A stretch of DNA of 64,000 nucleotides from Pseudeuparius sepicola (GCA_963920635.1 OY987305.1:24576876-24640875), one strand, 5' to 3'; counted from the first letter of the stretch, positions 1-10,723 are shown. The notes: generated by a model from the letters alone, not told the origin. Numbers and translations are program-made.

Positions 1-1105
1 AAATAAAATACTTACAAAAAGTTAAAAATCTTAATTATGCTAAACACTTAACCACTCTGGCCCAAAATGAACCCGATCGGAGTCATATTTTCATACTCCT
101 TTTCTTAATTTTTATAGGAAAATATTTTCTGCATTTATAGTTCAAAATCTACATTTATTGTTCAAAAAATCTACAGGGTCAAATATGTAAAAAAACATGG
201 AATCTTTTTCTAATCAACAGGATCGGTTTTCCTAAATCTAGGTAGCATTGGAAACAATTATTGATAGTCGGATTTTTAAAAAGGGCTACATTTTCTGAAC
301 AAATTGTGTAAAGGGAAGATTTGCTGTCCTCTTCGGTCAAAAAATTATAAGCAAATTTGTAAAAAGTATTATCAAAAATTGGCAATTGTCACGTTTTAAA
401 CAATAAGTAGCCTTTGGAAGTAAATAGCAAAGTTGCATCTGTCAATAATTAAAGTAATGGCTAACAAATAATATTGTTCATTTGACTTTGAAAAATGTTC
501 ACGCACAACGAGAAAGTTTACATATTATCGGTTTATGGGGAATCTCAAACGAATCCTAGAAGAGCACTTCATTTGTACGCCCAGAGATATCCCGAACATG
601 TTATTCCAAGCTAAAAAATATTTGCAGGATTGGAACGCAATTTAAATGGGGGGAGGTTAATGTCCGGGTGGGTTTTTGTCCAGGGGATATAAATCGGGGG
701 GGGGGGGGGTAAATGACCGGGGGGCTTTTGTCTGAGGGTGTTATTGTCCGGTTACCGATAGAGTCGGTAGGTAACACGACATAAATATGCATTAATCGAT
801 GCACTGATTAATGCATATTACGGAGTTTCCCAGCGGTAGTGTTATTCGGTTTGATATCTGTGACACACGATTAGGTTATTAAAAAGAGAGATTATTTTTT
901 GACTTCTCGACTTCAACCACCTTTGAGTTTATTTTGGCCTCTCCATGTTAGTAACACTGTGCTGTCAAACTCTGTCTTCTTAATCAAACTGTCGCAGAGA
1001 GCATGCTTTCTCCGGTTATTTCACCAGTCTTTCACTTTTGTAACTTCTTTGATCCCGTAGGATCCATAATAGTGCCAATTTGTTCAAACTAACAGAAACT
1101 CGCTA
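1..1105. other. AT-rich sequence without recognisable gene
   Basis: I see no coding region here. Short open frames have no family resemblance. The only structure is a guanine-rich patch at about 640-760, with a long G run near 697-710 and several repeats of a tttgtcc/ttgtccgg-type phrase. It looks like decayed repeat or slippage-prone DNA. Confidence 0.5.
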
Positions 1106-1107
1106 TA

Positions 1108-1550
1108 CAGGGTGATTTAGTCATTATGCAAAATATTTTAACCATACCTTAGCGGAGGTCTACTAAAAAGGAAAATGCTAATAATTTTTTTTCTCGAAGT
1201 TTAAAACGTGGGGCAAGTGAACCTTAGTACCCGGGGTCACTCGATGCTTCTGCTTCAATGTAAACCGTCAAGGTTGGCACTGGAGAGCTATGTTGCTACA
1301 TTTCAATATTTTTCTTTGTGGAAGGTAAAAGAAGAAGTAAGAAATACCTACCTATCTCTCATCTGCATTATTGTTATATTCAGTCTTGATTATACAAAGA
1401 GTAGGTGTTATAACACATCAAAGATCTTAAGAAAATGTTGTATTCACATCATAATCACCAGCATTTGCTTGATGTCTTTTCGCAAATTTCCTCACACACC
1501 ACAATTTTTTAAATTGCACGGGAATATTGCTACCGGCAGTGCTTAATAAT
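1108..1550. mobile_element. Possible solo end of a CAGGG-type foldback element
   Basis: A TA dinucleotide is followed by cagggtgatttagtcatt, the kind of terminus seen on the intact foldback elements in this window. I could not find the matching inverted end nearby, so this is at best a truncated copy. The open frame at 1208-1546 within it resembles nothing I know. The right limit is arbitrary. Confidence 0.25.
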
Positions 1551-2443
1551 AACGGCTACGGAGATCCATATTTTGCAGGTATTTGTTTTTTATTGTTTTT
1601 TTCTACGCAACAAAACAGCCTGACATGACATTATTGTTTAGTTTACTGACTGGCCGGCCACTGGGCGCTGCTGGCGGCGTTGTTTGTCAGACAATTACCT
1701 CATCAGATACTCCGGTAATTCAATAATTACATATTAGATTACTTTACTGGAGGGCAAGATTACTTTTACGGGAGGGCAAGTTTAGACACCGCCGGATAGA
1801 TGGCTCCACTTATCTCGGAAAGTACGAGGATGGTTTCTGTGAATAGTTATTCAACCCCAGCTAATTCAAATCAGTAATATTACTTCAAAGTAATTTTAAA
1901 AAACTACTAACAATTCGTTTTAGTCCTACGTTAATGTAAATTTAGCGCTCCGTGAGTTTCGTTTATGTGAACTAACTGCGGTTTAATAACTATTCATAAA
2001 TCAAAAGCAATGGTCGGGTGGTGGCGGTAGCATGCGGTAGGAAGGAACATTAACGACTGTGGCTATCTAGCGACTGTGTCGACTCAGTATTGTCAATATC
2101 TTGAGTACAGCTGTGTGGACTGTGGCGTGTAGAGCATTCCGCGATTCGCGATGCCATGAACCTATTGCAGTTGAAAGTAAACAGTGATAGTGTTTTAGTT
2201 TTGACGCATATTTGCACATTTTGTGCTTAGTTTTGTGTTTTGTCTACTACTGCAGTCTCCGTGAACAACGTGCATCCGTTGTGGGAAACTAAGAACTCCT
2301 TATACTAATACACACCCACTAATTACTGTTGATTGACATTGAAAAATCAAAAAAGGTAATAAAATTCACTTACTATGCATACATTATGCATACATTGTGT
2401 GTTGCTTCTGGGGTACTCCTAGTTTGAAGTATTGTGAAGATAA
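1551..2443. other. Unannotated intergenic sequence
   Basis: No open frame, RNA gene or repeat is recognisable. Base composition is less AT-rich around 1640-1700 and 2030-2290 than in the surroundings, but no promoter, exon or splice pattern could be supported. Confidence 0.4.
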
Positions 2444-2444
2444 G

Positions 2445-2471
2445 AATTATTATTATTATTATTATTATTAA
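2445..2471. repeat. (TTA)n microsatellite
   Basis: About nine tandem ATT/TTA units sit directly beside the LINE fragment that follows. TAA/ATT arrays recur in this window as LINE tails and as targets of the Dong-like elements. Confidence 0.85.
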
Positions 2472-2472
2472 T

Positions 2473-2870
2473 AGAAGTAAAATATTTAGGAACCGTCATC
2501 GATTGCAATTTGAAATAGAACGCACACATTGAAATCACTCCAAAGAAATTGCGATCATTGCTATACTTCTTTTACCAATTGAAACATATAACCTGAACAT
2601 TGAGAACTTAAAAACAGTATAATTTTCCTTAGTACAGTCGGAGTTTTTATAATGGGATATATGGGATGCTTGAAGGAGTGCATTTAAAAACAATTAGAGA
2701 CATTAACAAAAATATAAGTAACTCCACTTACTCCAAAAGATCATTTAAATATGCCTAAGGTAGAAATTACAAGAATGCAAAGATCATATACATATAATTA
2801 TATCAAATAAATCATAAATTATTCAACAATTTTCCACTTGAATTAAAAATAAAATAAATAAAAAAAAAGA
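2473..2870 (+). pseudogene. Decayed LINE reverse transcriptase fragment (post-catalytic part)
   Basis: Reading the plus strand from 2476 gives VKYLGTVIDCNLK, a stop, then NAHIE and a leucine/tyrosine-rich stretch. KYLG-x-x-ID-x-x-L-(K/R)-W-x-x-HI is the block just after the catalytic core in Jockey/CR1-type LINE reverse transcriptases, so the stop replaces the usual tryptophan. Further stops and shifts follow to about 2,860. Only the C-terminal part of a pol ORF is present, with no endonuclease and no YADD. The fragment is short and unlike the other LINEs here, so clade assignment is not possible. Confidence 0.6.
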
Positions 2871-4451
2871 CTTTTTATCGTTTTATTAGGGGGGGGGGCG
2901 TTGCTTTTTCTTTGTTTGCGTTGATTTTTTCCTTTTCTTTGATATGATGTAGAGTTGTATTATTATTATTATTTATATGTCGGGTCTATCAGTATTTATT
3001 ATTATGTATCGCTGTGCCTTGATCTATGTTTAGTGTCATATTATGTCATTTGTTTTTTGCAATTAGCATCACTTCTACATGTCATTTATGTTGGGTTTAT
3101 TATTCGATAGTACGTAACTCACTTTGTGAGAACTTAAGCTACTCGAATGATTCATTATATGAGTTATTATAAATTAAGTTATGAGTTAAGTTCACTACAA
3201 TATTTATTTAAGTAGTAGATTAATAATATCTAACTTTCTTAAATAAATATTGTTTATTATTATTACTATTATTATTATATTTAAACTTATGTCCTATACC
3301 AACCAACGGTAACTTTACTCCGATTGTTTTACATTCATCTTTAATAACGTATGTCATTTTTTTTCTTTTTGGGTCGCACAGTTTTAACATAGTAGGTAAA
3401 CACACTAATCTGACTCAAATATTTTCAGACTACCGCACTTCTGCTAACTTCAACTCAATTTGCTCTCAGTTGGCAGGGGGCTCTATTATTGAAACCGATT
3501 GTTGTACGGTCAAAGGCCATATAAACTTTTCCATTTACTTGGCTCATAGCTTTTTCGATTTTCAAGGGATATTGAACCATAAAATGTGTTATTTACAAGT
3601 TTCTCCATACATTAGGTTTCTTTGAAAAGAACCTTGAAACTCCCCTTCTCCTTGTGGCAACATTCAGACCCCAAAAAAGGTCAAGGACCCCAGGGTCACC
3701 CTCGTTCTGTCATCTCAAAAAACCTACTTGCATTTAGTCTTGAATTTAGACACCAATATACATCGATACTCAATGTTTCGTATGCTATTCTTTACGACTG
3801 TAAACTATCTCACTTCTTACTCCATATGAAGGAAACGTATGCGTTTTGCATCAGCTTGAAAATAATTTTGGGGACATGTGCCCAGGGGCCGCCAATTTCA
3901 CCACTGCCAGAGATCCTTATTGATTTTACCGAGGTTACGATAGTTTACACCCCCCTATTGTGTTCACGTACCTAACCTAATCAATTTCATATCCTACCAG
4001 ACATTCTAAAGTGTCAAGACATGTTACTAATTCCAAGAAGTGTACAGAGCGATTTCTAGAACAGTGTGGCAAGAGTGAACAAATTTTGCCATAAATTTAA
4101 TTTATGACAATATTAATAGTCGTAATTATTGAAATGTTACTGTAGATGATATAATGTACCAAGGCACTGAAGTTAAACTTTTTGTAGATTTTTTTTTAAT
4201 TTAGTTGCGGAGCCCGACAAGGTCGACGCAAATAAATCATACAAGTTATAAAAAGGAACTTTAGTGCCAAGGAGCACAACATATTTATATTTTTAAAAAG
4301 TTTCACTTTACGAAAAATTGGAAAGTGATATTTAAGCTTTCTATGCAGATGTTTTATTCGCTTTACTAGTCTAATGAAAAAGTGATGCAAAATCGTCATT
4401 TTAAGTTATGTTTTAATTTTCGAAATATTAATTTTTAGAAATTTTTATTTT
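2871..4451. other. AT-rich sequence, no gene recognised
   Basis: Contains a guanine run at 2890-2899 and short TTA arrays near 2958 and 3255. The frame at 3622-3975 (117 codons) has no recognisable domain and no supporting signals, so I do not call it a gene. Confidence 0.4.
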
Positions 4452-4559
4452 ACAACTGCATCCATTAAGGCAAGGCAAGTACTAAAGCAATACTGATTAC
4501 ACAAAGACTTAAACCTATATTTATAAAAAAAATTTAACAAAAAAAAATAAAACTTACTT

Positions 4560-4802
4560 CAAAAATTTGCTCGTATGCACATTTCAACTAAAATTTTAGA
4601 AATATTTTTCTCTTTCTAAATTGAGTTATCTTTGGATTTGGTGACAGTCAAGGCAAGGAATTTAAATCTATTTAGATATGAATATATCATATCCTACATA
4701 TATAATAACTTACTGTCACCGACTCCAAAGATAACTCAATTTAGGAAGAGAAAAATATTTCTAAAATTTTAGTTGAAATGTGTATACGGGCAAATTTGTG
4801 AA
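4560..4802. repeat. Inverted repeat, ~89 bp arms, ~63 bp loop
   Basis: The arm at 4560-4648 is nearly the reverse complement of 4712-4802. Both arms contain the phrase from ctaaaattttagaaat through gttatctttgga to gtgacagt, with only scattered mismatches. RNA from either strand could fold into a long hairpin. Confidence 0.85.
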
Positions 4803-4930
4803 GTCGGTGTTATTTTTTGTTTTTTTTTTAATTTTTAGTGGCGTGTGCATACAGGCAAATTTTTTAAGTAGGTTTTAATTTTTTTGTTAAAATTTTTTTA
4901 TTTCTTATTTTTTAGTGAATTATTAAGGAT

Positions 4931-5560
4931 AATCGAAATCAGTCCAATATTAAATTCCATCCCCTATTTGTCCACCCTTAGGATTGAAATTTTTCCCTTC
5001 AAATTTAATTTCTCTTCAAATTTAAATGTGACCACCCCTAAGGTAACCCCTTTCTAATACAACAAGAATCCTTCCAAATCGGTCCAATATGAACTTTCAT
5101 TTACCTATCTACCCTTAGGGGTGGAATTTTTACTTTAAATTTAAATGGGACCACACCTAAGGTACCCCCTTTCCAATAAAGAAAGAATCATCGAAATCGG
5201 TCCAATATGAAATGTCATCCCCTATTTTCCACCCTTACGGGTGGAATTTTTTCTCTAAATTTAAATGGGGCCACTCCTAAAGTAATCACTTTCTAATAAA
5301 AAGAAAATCATCGAAATCGGTCCAATATGAAATTTCATCCCCTAATTTTCCACCCTCAGGGGTGGCATTTTTTCTTCAAATTTAAATGGGGCCACCTCTA
5401 AGGTACTCCCTTTCTAATAAAAAAAAGAATCATCGAAATCGGTTTAATATGAAATTTCATCCCCTATTTGTTCACCCTTAGAGGTGGAATTTTTTCTTCA
5501 AATTTAAATGGTACCTACCATTCTGTAGGTATACCCTTTCAAATAAAAAAGGATTGTCCA
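4931..5560. repeat. ~120 bp tandem repeat, five units plus a partial sixth
   Basis: Each unit has the order tcgaaatcggtccaatatg, tttcatcccctatttt, ccaccct(t/c)aggggtgg, tttaaatgg(g), ccac(c)cctaaggta, ctttctaataaa. Units begin near 4933, 5073, 5191, 5311 and 5433, with a diverged start at 5557. Spacing is 118-124 bp except for the first, which carries about 20 extra bases. Confidence 0.85.
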
Positions 5561-5700
5561 AATCGGTTTATAAATGACTGAGTTCTGAGGTAACAAACAT
5601 AGATAAAAATACCTACAACCGAATTGATAACCTCCTCCTTTTTTGACGTCGGTTAATAAACTAAGGAATGCCGATTCAACGTCCACACGCCGCGCATTCG

Positions 5701-6320
5701 TTGTCTCTCACTGCACTTTTCCACAAAAAAGCCTATTGTCTATAGGGCCTTAACTCCTCCCACCTTAAGAGAAAAACAAGAGTTTTGACGGCTTGTTTTC
5801 GAGCTCCACCATTTCTATTTCTATTCGTCATCTTCTTTCTTTTTTCTTCCTTTTTCTTTCTTCATAAACTTCTTTATTCTTCTTCAAAATTTTCTCCATT
5901 TTATAGTATATCCAAATTACAGAGGCAGTAGATATAAACAAAATCACATGACCACATTGCAATCGATTACCAGGGTCGGACTAATAATATATGAGATTCT
6001 GCAACAAGTCTGCGCACGATCCTACCTATGCAGGAAACTCGACTGAGGGAAGAGCCGGCCCTGCATTCCTTTCGCCGCCTAAACGCTTGAGATTTTACGA
6101 CGGCCGGACCAATAAAAGAATAGGTCACATCGCGACCACGTGGTGGCCAATGTTTTGATTCACGGCACTTGGAAATAGTATAGGTAAAGTGTTATTAATA
6201 TTATTAAAATTAAAATAGCGGTTCCATAACCGTAAATTAAAAACGATTTTTTTGAATATCTTGGAGTTGTAATTATGATAGTAATTAAAGTTTATATCAC
6301 TAATTTTTATCATTGAAGTA
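5701..6320. other. Unannotated sequence between repeats
   Basis: Contains a pyrimidine-rich stretch at 5805-5900 and somewhat GC-richer DNA at 5990-6110. I see no coding sequence, RNA gene or defined repeat. Confidence 0.4.
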
Positions 6321-6371
6321 AAATAACGGGTATTTCAGCCAAAATCATGTGTTATTTATTCTTTACAATAA

Positions 6372-6410
6372 ACCAAGCTTTCGGCCATATTTTTGGCCTT
6401 CGTCAGGGCT
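6372..6410 (-). ncRNA. Hammerhead ribozyme core of the Penelope-like element
   Basis: Reading the minus strand gives ctgacga, a GGCC/GGCC stem II with an eight-base loop, then gaaa and gcttgg. CUGANGA-stem II-GAAA is the hammerhead catalytic core, and such motifs are known in terminal repeats of Penelope-like elements. On the minus strand it lies downstream of the GIY-YIG coding region, as expected for the element's 3' terminal repeat. Stems I and III and the cleavage triplet could not be settled by eye. Confidence 0.6.
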
Positions 6411-7122
6411 CAAATAGTGTTGGGTAAAATATATTATTGAGTAAGAATTATTTATTTACTATTGAAATGAATATTGAACAGTTATGATCCTAATGGATAT
6501 AAACTCTCAAAAATGGAATAAATTGTTTTGTAAATATTTTTGTTGTTGTATGGTTGTTATAGAAATTTGAAATAAAAGAAATTTTTCATATTATGAAGTA
6601 AGTTATGAAAAAACAAATGATAGCAGAGAGTAATATTGTTTTAAGGTTATAACAATTTTTAGGTTACCAAAAAGTTTGACAATAAACAAAAGAAATGAAA
6701 ATTTTAGGTTATTTGTGAAAAGGGTTAGAAAATATTTGACAATAAAAATGTCAGTTTGAAAACCGAAAACTTGGTAAATATATAGGGTAGTGTACAATAA
6801 ATTTTACAGAAATTTTTTTTATATATAGGGTTATAGTGAGTTATTTTGATTGTTTTTCATCTAAAAGTAAAATATAAAAATAAATGCAACTTAGATCGGT
6901 GCCATTATAGTATGCAGTCTACCTATCCCATGCGCTCTACCTGAAGGTATATCCGCTATAACATGCAGTCTACTACCTAAGCCTGCTTATAGTGGCCTAT
7001 GATGATAGTACTTCCCCTAATATAAAATATAAATCAAATAAATAATTCTGCTTAGGCACGTAAAGCCATTTATTAAATTTAAATGCGAAGTATATCAAAA
7101 GAAGTAAGTAACAAAATATTAG

Positions 7123-8173
7123 TTAGTTACGATATACATTTAGAACATCATTGAGAAATTGTACAAAGAGATCATTTCCTCGGTTAATTCTTTTCCAACA
7201 AATGTAATCTAAATGTGATTGCAGATGTTGCAGTGGAACGCCCCTCATCTTCCGTAAAATCTTCACTTTGCATCCAACCATGATCGCTCTATAGCTTGGG
7301 TATGTGCTCCTGTATGAGGGTCTACGTAATTTTCTTGATGATTGACGGTGTGATGTATATACATAGCCTATTTGGTTTAAACGTCGATATGCTGCCCACT
7401 CATCTGAATGAACGACGGATCCTGGCTGAACCTCTCGCTGGATAATCGGAATAAGTATAGCTGCGTCTCTCCGTTCGACAACAAAATATCTAGTCTCCAT
7501 GTTATTACATAATCCGAATATCCAAGGACCATCAATGCGACGTCCGTGATTTCTGTTGTTGGAAACGCTAACGTCCGAATCTTCTGACGCTGTTCCACGC
7601 GCGGTCCTGCTGTAGAAGTCTTCCTCTTCCGTACGTACGTCGGCCAGCGAAGCGAGCTTCATCGATCTGTATTGGATTGTCGGGCGTTCCAGTTAGTTGT
7701 CCACGTACTCTATAAGACATTACCGAGCTGCAAACTTCACGGCCCATGTTAAACCAATCCACAATTGTGTTAGGTGAACGACCTGTAGCGGTCCACAGAG
7801 TCGACAGAGATGTCTAATATAAAGACGTATATCAACTCCAATATTTGACAAAGTGTGAGCTTGCTATTTACTCTTCCATTAAGGTCAGTGTAGTGAAAAA
7901 ATCTATTCCCGTGTCTAATTGGTTTGCTGGTTTGACATCCTTTCTGAGGGCAACGGAAGACTGGTTTGAATTCACCACCTCGGTATCGTTTTCGCTTTTC
8001 TTGCATTGTTGCACCACATCGCGAACAAACCTCGGCTTCGACAAATGATGTCGTTTCAAGTAAGCTACAGCAGCTTCTTCAGACGGCGCAATTTGAGTGT
8101 AGAAATCTCGTAATTGCATCTTAATAACGTAGTGGCTCTTGATATAATTCGAAACTATGAATGATATTACCAA
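7123..8173 (-). pseudogene. Merlin transposase, frameshifted
   Basis: The transposase would catalyse cut-and-paste movement through a DDE-type RNase H fold. Minus-strand pieces in order are an N-terminal part with MQLRDFYTQIAP (8173-7868), a zinc-ribbon-like part with CPQKGC (about 8006-7770), then IDEARFAGRR...GRG (7762-7568) and GPWIFGLCNN followed by HSDEWAAYRRL (7662-7123). The IDE, SDEWAAY and C-terminal HLDYICWKRIN blocks are those of the ISXO2/IS1016-like domain used by Merlin. At least three frame changes separate the pieces, so no active protein can be made. An IRxEVQPGS-type phrase before HSDEW is also typical. The original start was probably the ATG at 8171-8173 or the one near 8118. 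Confidence 0.85.
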
Positions 8174-8239
8174 ACAAAATATTAATCTATTTATACCATA
8201 TATTTAATTTAAATTGGCCATATTATCTTATACTTTTGC

Positions 8240-8364
8240 AGGTAGAGCGCACAGGGTAGGTAGACTGCATACTGGAACAAAATTACACAGGTAGACCGCA
8301 CAGGGTAGGTAGACTGCATATTGGAACAGAATTACAGAGGTAGACTGCATACTATAACGGCACC
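8240..8364. repeat. 49 bp subterminal repeats of Merlin, right end
   Basis: Units starting at 8240, 8289 and 8338 share aggtaga-c-gcacagggtagg and gtagactgcata. The third unit merges into the TIR. Such arrays may be transposase binding sites, but that is inference. Confidence 0.8.
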
Positions 8365-8394
8365 CTTAGATCTTCTATATCAGTTCTTTTGTTC

Positions 8395-9400
8395 ATTGGA
8401 TAATTTTCTTTATTAATTTCAAACATCTCAAGGAATAACCTCTTAGATTATTTTCTCTGTATAAAATTTTAACATTGTTAAAATTTGCATGATGGCCTGT
8501 GATATTTATATGTTGAGAAAAAGCAGAAGAAATTTTATTTAATTTAACATAACTTTTGTGTCCTGAAATTCTATTATATAAATTTTGGGAAGTTTGGCCT
8601 ATGTATTTTTTATTACAATTATAACAAGGGATCGAGTAAACAACATTAGATTAACACATTAGTAGAGTTTTATTTTATAACTTAGTGTATAATTTTCCAA
8701 TTTGTTTAACATTTTTAAAGGCTATTCTAATATTCTTTTCATCTTTAAAAGTTTAAGTAATTTTTGGTGTAAATTCTTCAATATAAGGTAAGGAACCATG
8801 GAACAAATTATTGATTATTTCATTATTTTGTTGATTTAGTCTGTTTATGGTAGGAATATTTTGTTGTATCCTAGTATTAAAAATGATCTTATTTAGAAAT
8901 TTTATAGGGTATGAATTATTAATTAAGATACTTTTTAATTTGATCAAATTTTTTTGTAAAAGTGATGGATGTACTATTTTTTCAATTCTATTTTTTAGTG
9001 TTAAAACTAAGTTAGTTTTCATTCTAATACTTTGATGTGAGTGAAAATTTAAATATCTTCCAGTATTGGTGGGTTTAATGTACCAATCAGTGATTAAAGT
9101 ATTATTACCTAGATTTATGATTTTAGTATCTAAAAATGGGGGGAATAGAATTCCTATTTTCTTTTTCAATAGTAAAAGAAAAATGTTGGTTGTAATTATT
9201 AAAAACTGTTAAAATTTCTTCACATTTTTCCTTTGGGATACAACAAATAATATATCATCTACAAATTTTTTTTTTGAAAAAACACCTGAAGAGATAATTT
9301 GGAAATGCAAGTATCTATTAAATCATCCATTATGTATTGAGATATTATTGGAGGTACACCCATTGGTGTACCAAAAATTTGTTTACAGTATGTGTTATAA
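8395..9400 (-). pseudogene. Penelope-like RT, C-terminal half, plus GIY-YIG endonuclease
   Basis: Minus-strand reading in order: QIFGTPMGVPPIIS near 9390-9340, FVDDILFV near 9270-9250 (catalytic [YF]xDD), DWYIKPTNTGRYLNFHSH within 9169-8753, and a GIY-YIG domain at about 8640-8400 with SIPCYNCNKKYIGQT, YNRISGH and HANFNNVKIL. PLE reverse transcriptases resemble telomerase RT, and their GIY-YIG domain nicks the target. The frame is broken near 9170 and again near 8750-8640. The 5' half of the same RT lies inverted at 9409-10630. Merlin sits beyond the 3' end of the coding part. Confidence 0.85.
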
Positions 9401-9408
9401 TAACAAAT

Positions 9409-10630
9409 TTAACACACCAGCAAGCTTCTATGAAGAACCGGAAAATATTTTTGTTGGAATGTGGAAATATGGGCCTTTTCCCAAGACATATCACCAATGG
9501 ATTGAAGAACATCGATATTACTTTTAATACTCATAATGGTAAGGGTTATAGTGAGATTAATAAATTTTAAAAATCTAATTTTTGAAAAATATTAAACTAG
9601 GAAATCAAATTTTCTCATGACAATGTCAGTGACATTGATAAATTATTATTAAATAACATATCTCAAGAAATACCTAACATTATTACAACTGACACTTGGA
9701 ATGAATGTAAATACAGGGAATCCAATAAATACCATAGGGTTTTTAATAAAATCAAGAAAAAGAAAAGATTAATAAATTTTACTAATATTAATGTACTAGA
9801 TGATATAAAAAAAAATTTAGCTTTAGGCTTTAAATTGTGTGTACCTCCAAATATTAATGACATGTATATGTATACCAAACTTATTAGCTGAAAGAAAAAA
9901 AGATATTTTTAGGCCAAAATTAACTAATATTATTACTAATTTCTTACAAAAAAGTAAATACGAAAACAACTTACTTGATTATTTCTTTAATAAAACGAAA
10001 AAATTCCTGGAAAATAATCCTAACTTATTTGTAACTAGATCAGATAAAGGAAATGTAACAGTTATTATTAGTAAAGAACAATATAATTCATTAAGCAATG
10101 ATCTTTTAGATGATACCAATTTTTACATTAAAGTTAACAAAGATTCAACAAAAAACAATCCAAAATAATTCAAACAAAATAATATCTAACTTACAGAATG
10201 AAAATAATATAAGTCAAGAATATTCAAAAAAACGTACTCTATTTGTCCAAAATTGTATGGTTTACCAAAAATTCATAAACCAATTTTATCTTTAAGACCT
10301 ATTGTATCATGTATAGAAGCTCCAAATAGTAAAGTTATCTACTAATTTTATCTGTGAGATTTTACAAAAATCATATAACATTGATAATGACTATTATATT
10401 AAAGACTCTTTTGATTTCTCAAATTTTATCAACAACAAAGTTATACCTGATAATCATATTCATCAGTCTTGACGTAAAATCTCTTTTTACAAACATCCCG
10501 ATTGAATTTAGTCATTGATAGTATAAACAGAAGATGGAATTCCATTAGTAACAACTGTAATTTTACCAAAGAAAAATTTTTTGAGACAGTAAAATTTATT
10601 TTCAACTCCAATTATTTTTAGAAATTAGTG
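9409..10630 (+). pseudogene. Penelope-like element, inverted 5' half (N-terminal region and first RT motifs)
   Basis: Plus-strand pieces read LGFKLCVPPNIND (about 9815-9862), FVTRSDKGNVTVIISKEQY (10030-10083; the DKGN block is typical of PLE N-termini), [15 protein letters not shown] (about 10290-10335), SLDVKSLFTNIP (about 10468-10503, with a shift) and KFIFNSNYF ending near 10620. Frameshifts fall near 9885, 10165, 10340, 10465 and 10510. It stops exactly where the sense 3' half resumes at 9400 on the other strand, so both halves probably come from one RNA template. The extreme N-terminus, 9409-9600, is poorly conserved. Confidence 0.8.
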
Positions 10631-10670
10631 AAAGTTCATATACTTTGCACAGATATGTATTTATTAAAAT

Positions 10671-10711
10671 CCTGACAGAGCGCTTTCGGTTAAACAACCA
10701 TCTTCAGTGTC
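10671..10711 (-). ncRNA. Second hammerhead-like motif (different PLE family)
   Basis: The minus strand reads gacactgaaga, a GGTT/AACC stem II, gaaa, then gcgctctgtc. This is again the CUGANGA-stem II-GAAA core, but with a different stem II and a GUC after the core. It is not the same terminal repeat as at 6372-6410. It lies between the end of the inverted PLE half and the TAA repeat, so it is likely a terminal fragment of another PLE. Confidence 0.5.
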
Positions 10712-10723
10712 ATCTATAATACG

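Larger units (their letters stand above)
4528..5655. mobile_element. 1.13 kb insertion with hairpin plus tandem repeats
   Basis: The insertion is bounded by comparison with repeat copy 2. It is flanked by ataaa at 4523-4527 and 5656-5660, a likely 5 bp target duplication. Inside are an inverted repeat (4560-4802) and a ~120 bp tandem array (4931-5560). Its right end reads gaggtaacaaacat ... cctcctcctttttt, a phrase common in repeats of other insects. The edges start ttaac and end gttaa, weakly inverted. There is no coding capacity, so it would be non-autonomous. Its class is unknown. Confidence 0.55.
4452..5700. repeat. Dispersed repeat R, copy 1 (interrupted)
   Basis: The blocks at 4452-4527 and 5656-5700 match, in order and with few differences, the continuous stretch at about 21,456-21,571. 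Shared phrases include ggcaaggcaa, gacttaaacctatatttata, and aaggaatgccgattca. The intervening 4528-5655 is absent from the second copy, which defines it as an insertion. The repeat itself is unclassified; copy 2 ends near a CAGGG-type terminus at 21,942, so it may be another TA-inserting element. Confidence 0.65.
6898..8364 (-). mobile_element. Merlin DNA transposon (1,467 bp)
   Basis: Terminal inverted repeats of 27 bp (6898-6924 and 8338-8364) match at 26 positions and begin ggtgcc. They are flanked by a perfect 8 bp duplication, cttagatc, at 6890-6897 and 8365-8372. Size, 8 bp duplication and IS1016/ISXO2-like transposase all fit the Merlin superfamily. The right end carries two 49 bp subterminal units (8240 and 8289), and the TIR itself is the third. 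The left end has two related phrases. It is inserted in the 3' region of the Penelope-like element, so it is the younger of the two. Confidence 0.9.
6320..10630 (-). mobile_element. Penelope-like element with inverted 5' half (interrupted by Merlin)
   Basis: The sense 3' half lies on the minus strand (about 9400 down to 6320) and the 5' half on the plus strand (about 9409-10630). Together they cover one RT: the plus segment stops just after the FNSNYF block, and the minus segment starts with the next conserved block, QIFGTPMG. Their order is that expected from 5' inversion (twin priming). The minus-strand 3' region is interrupted by the Merlin element at 6898-8364 and ends near a hammerhead-like motif. 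Both coding halves carry frameshifts and stops, so the copy is dead. Confidence 0.75.

Noticed and set aside
1208..1546. 112-codon open frame on the plus strand
   Set aside because: No recognisable domain, low-complexity AT-rich codons and no supporting signals.
3622..3975. 117-codon open frame on the plus strand
   Set aside because: No family resemblance, no flanking element structure; probably chance.
4931..5560. Regular 120 bp repeats considered as a CRISPR-like array
   Set aside because: Units are continuous and similar throughout, with no constant-repeat/variable-spacer structure; eukaryotic context.
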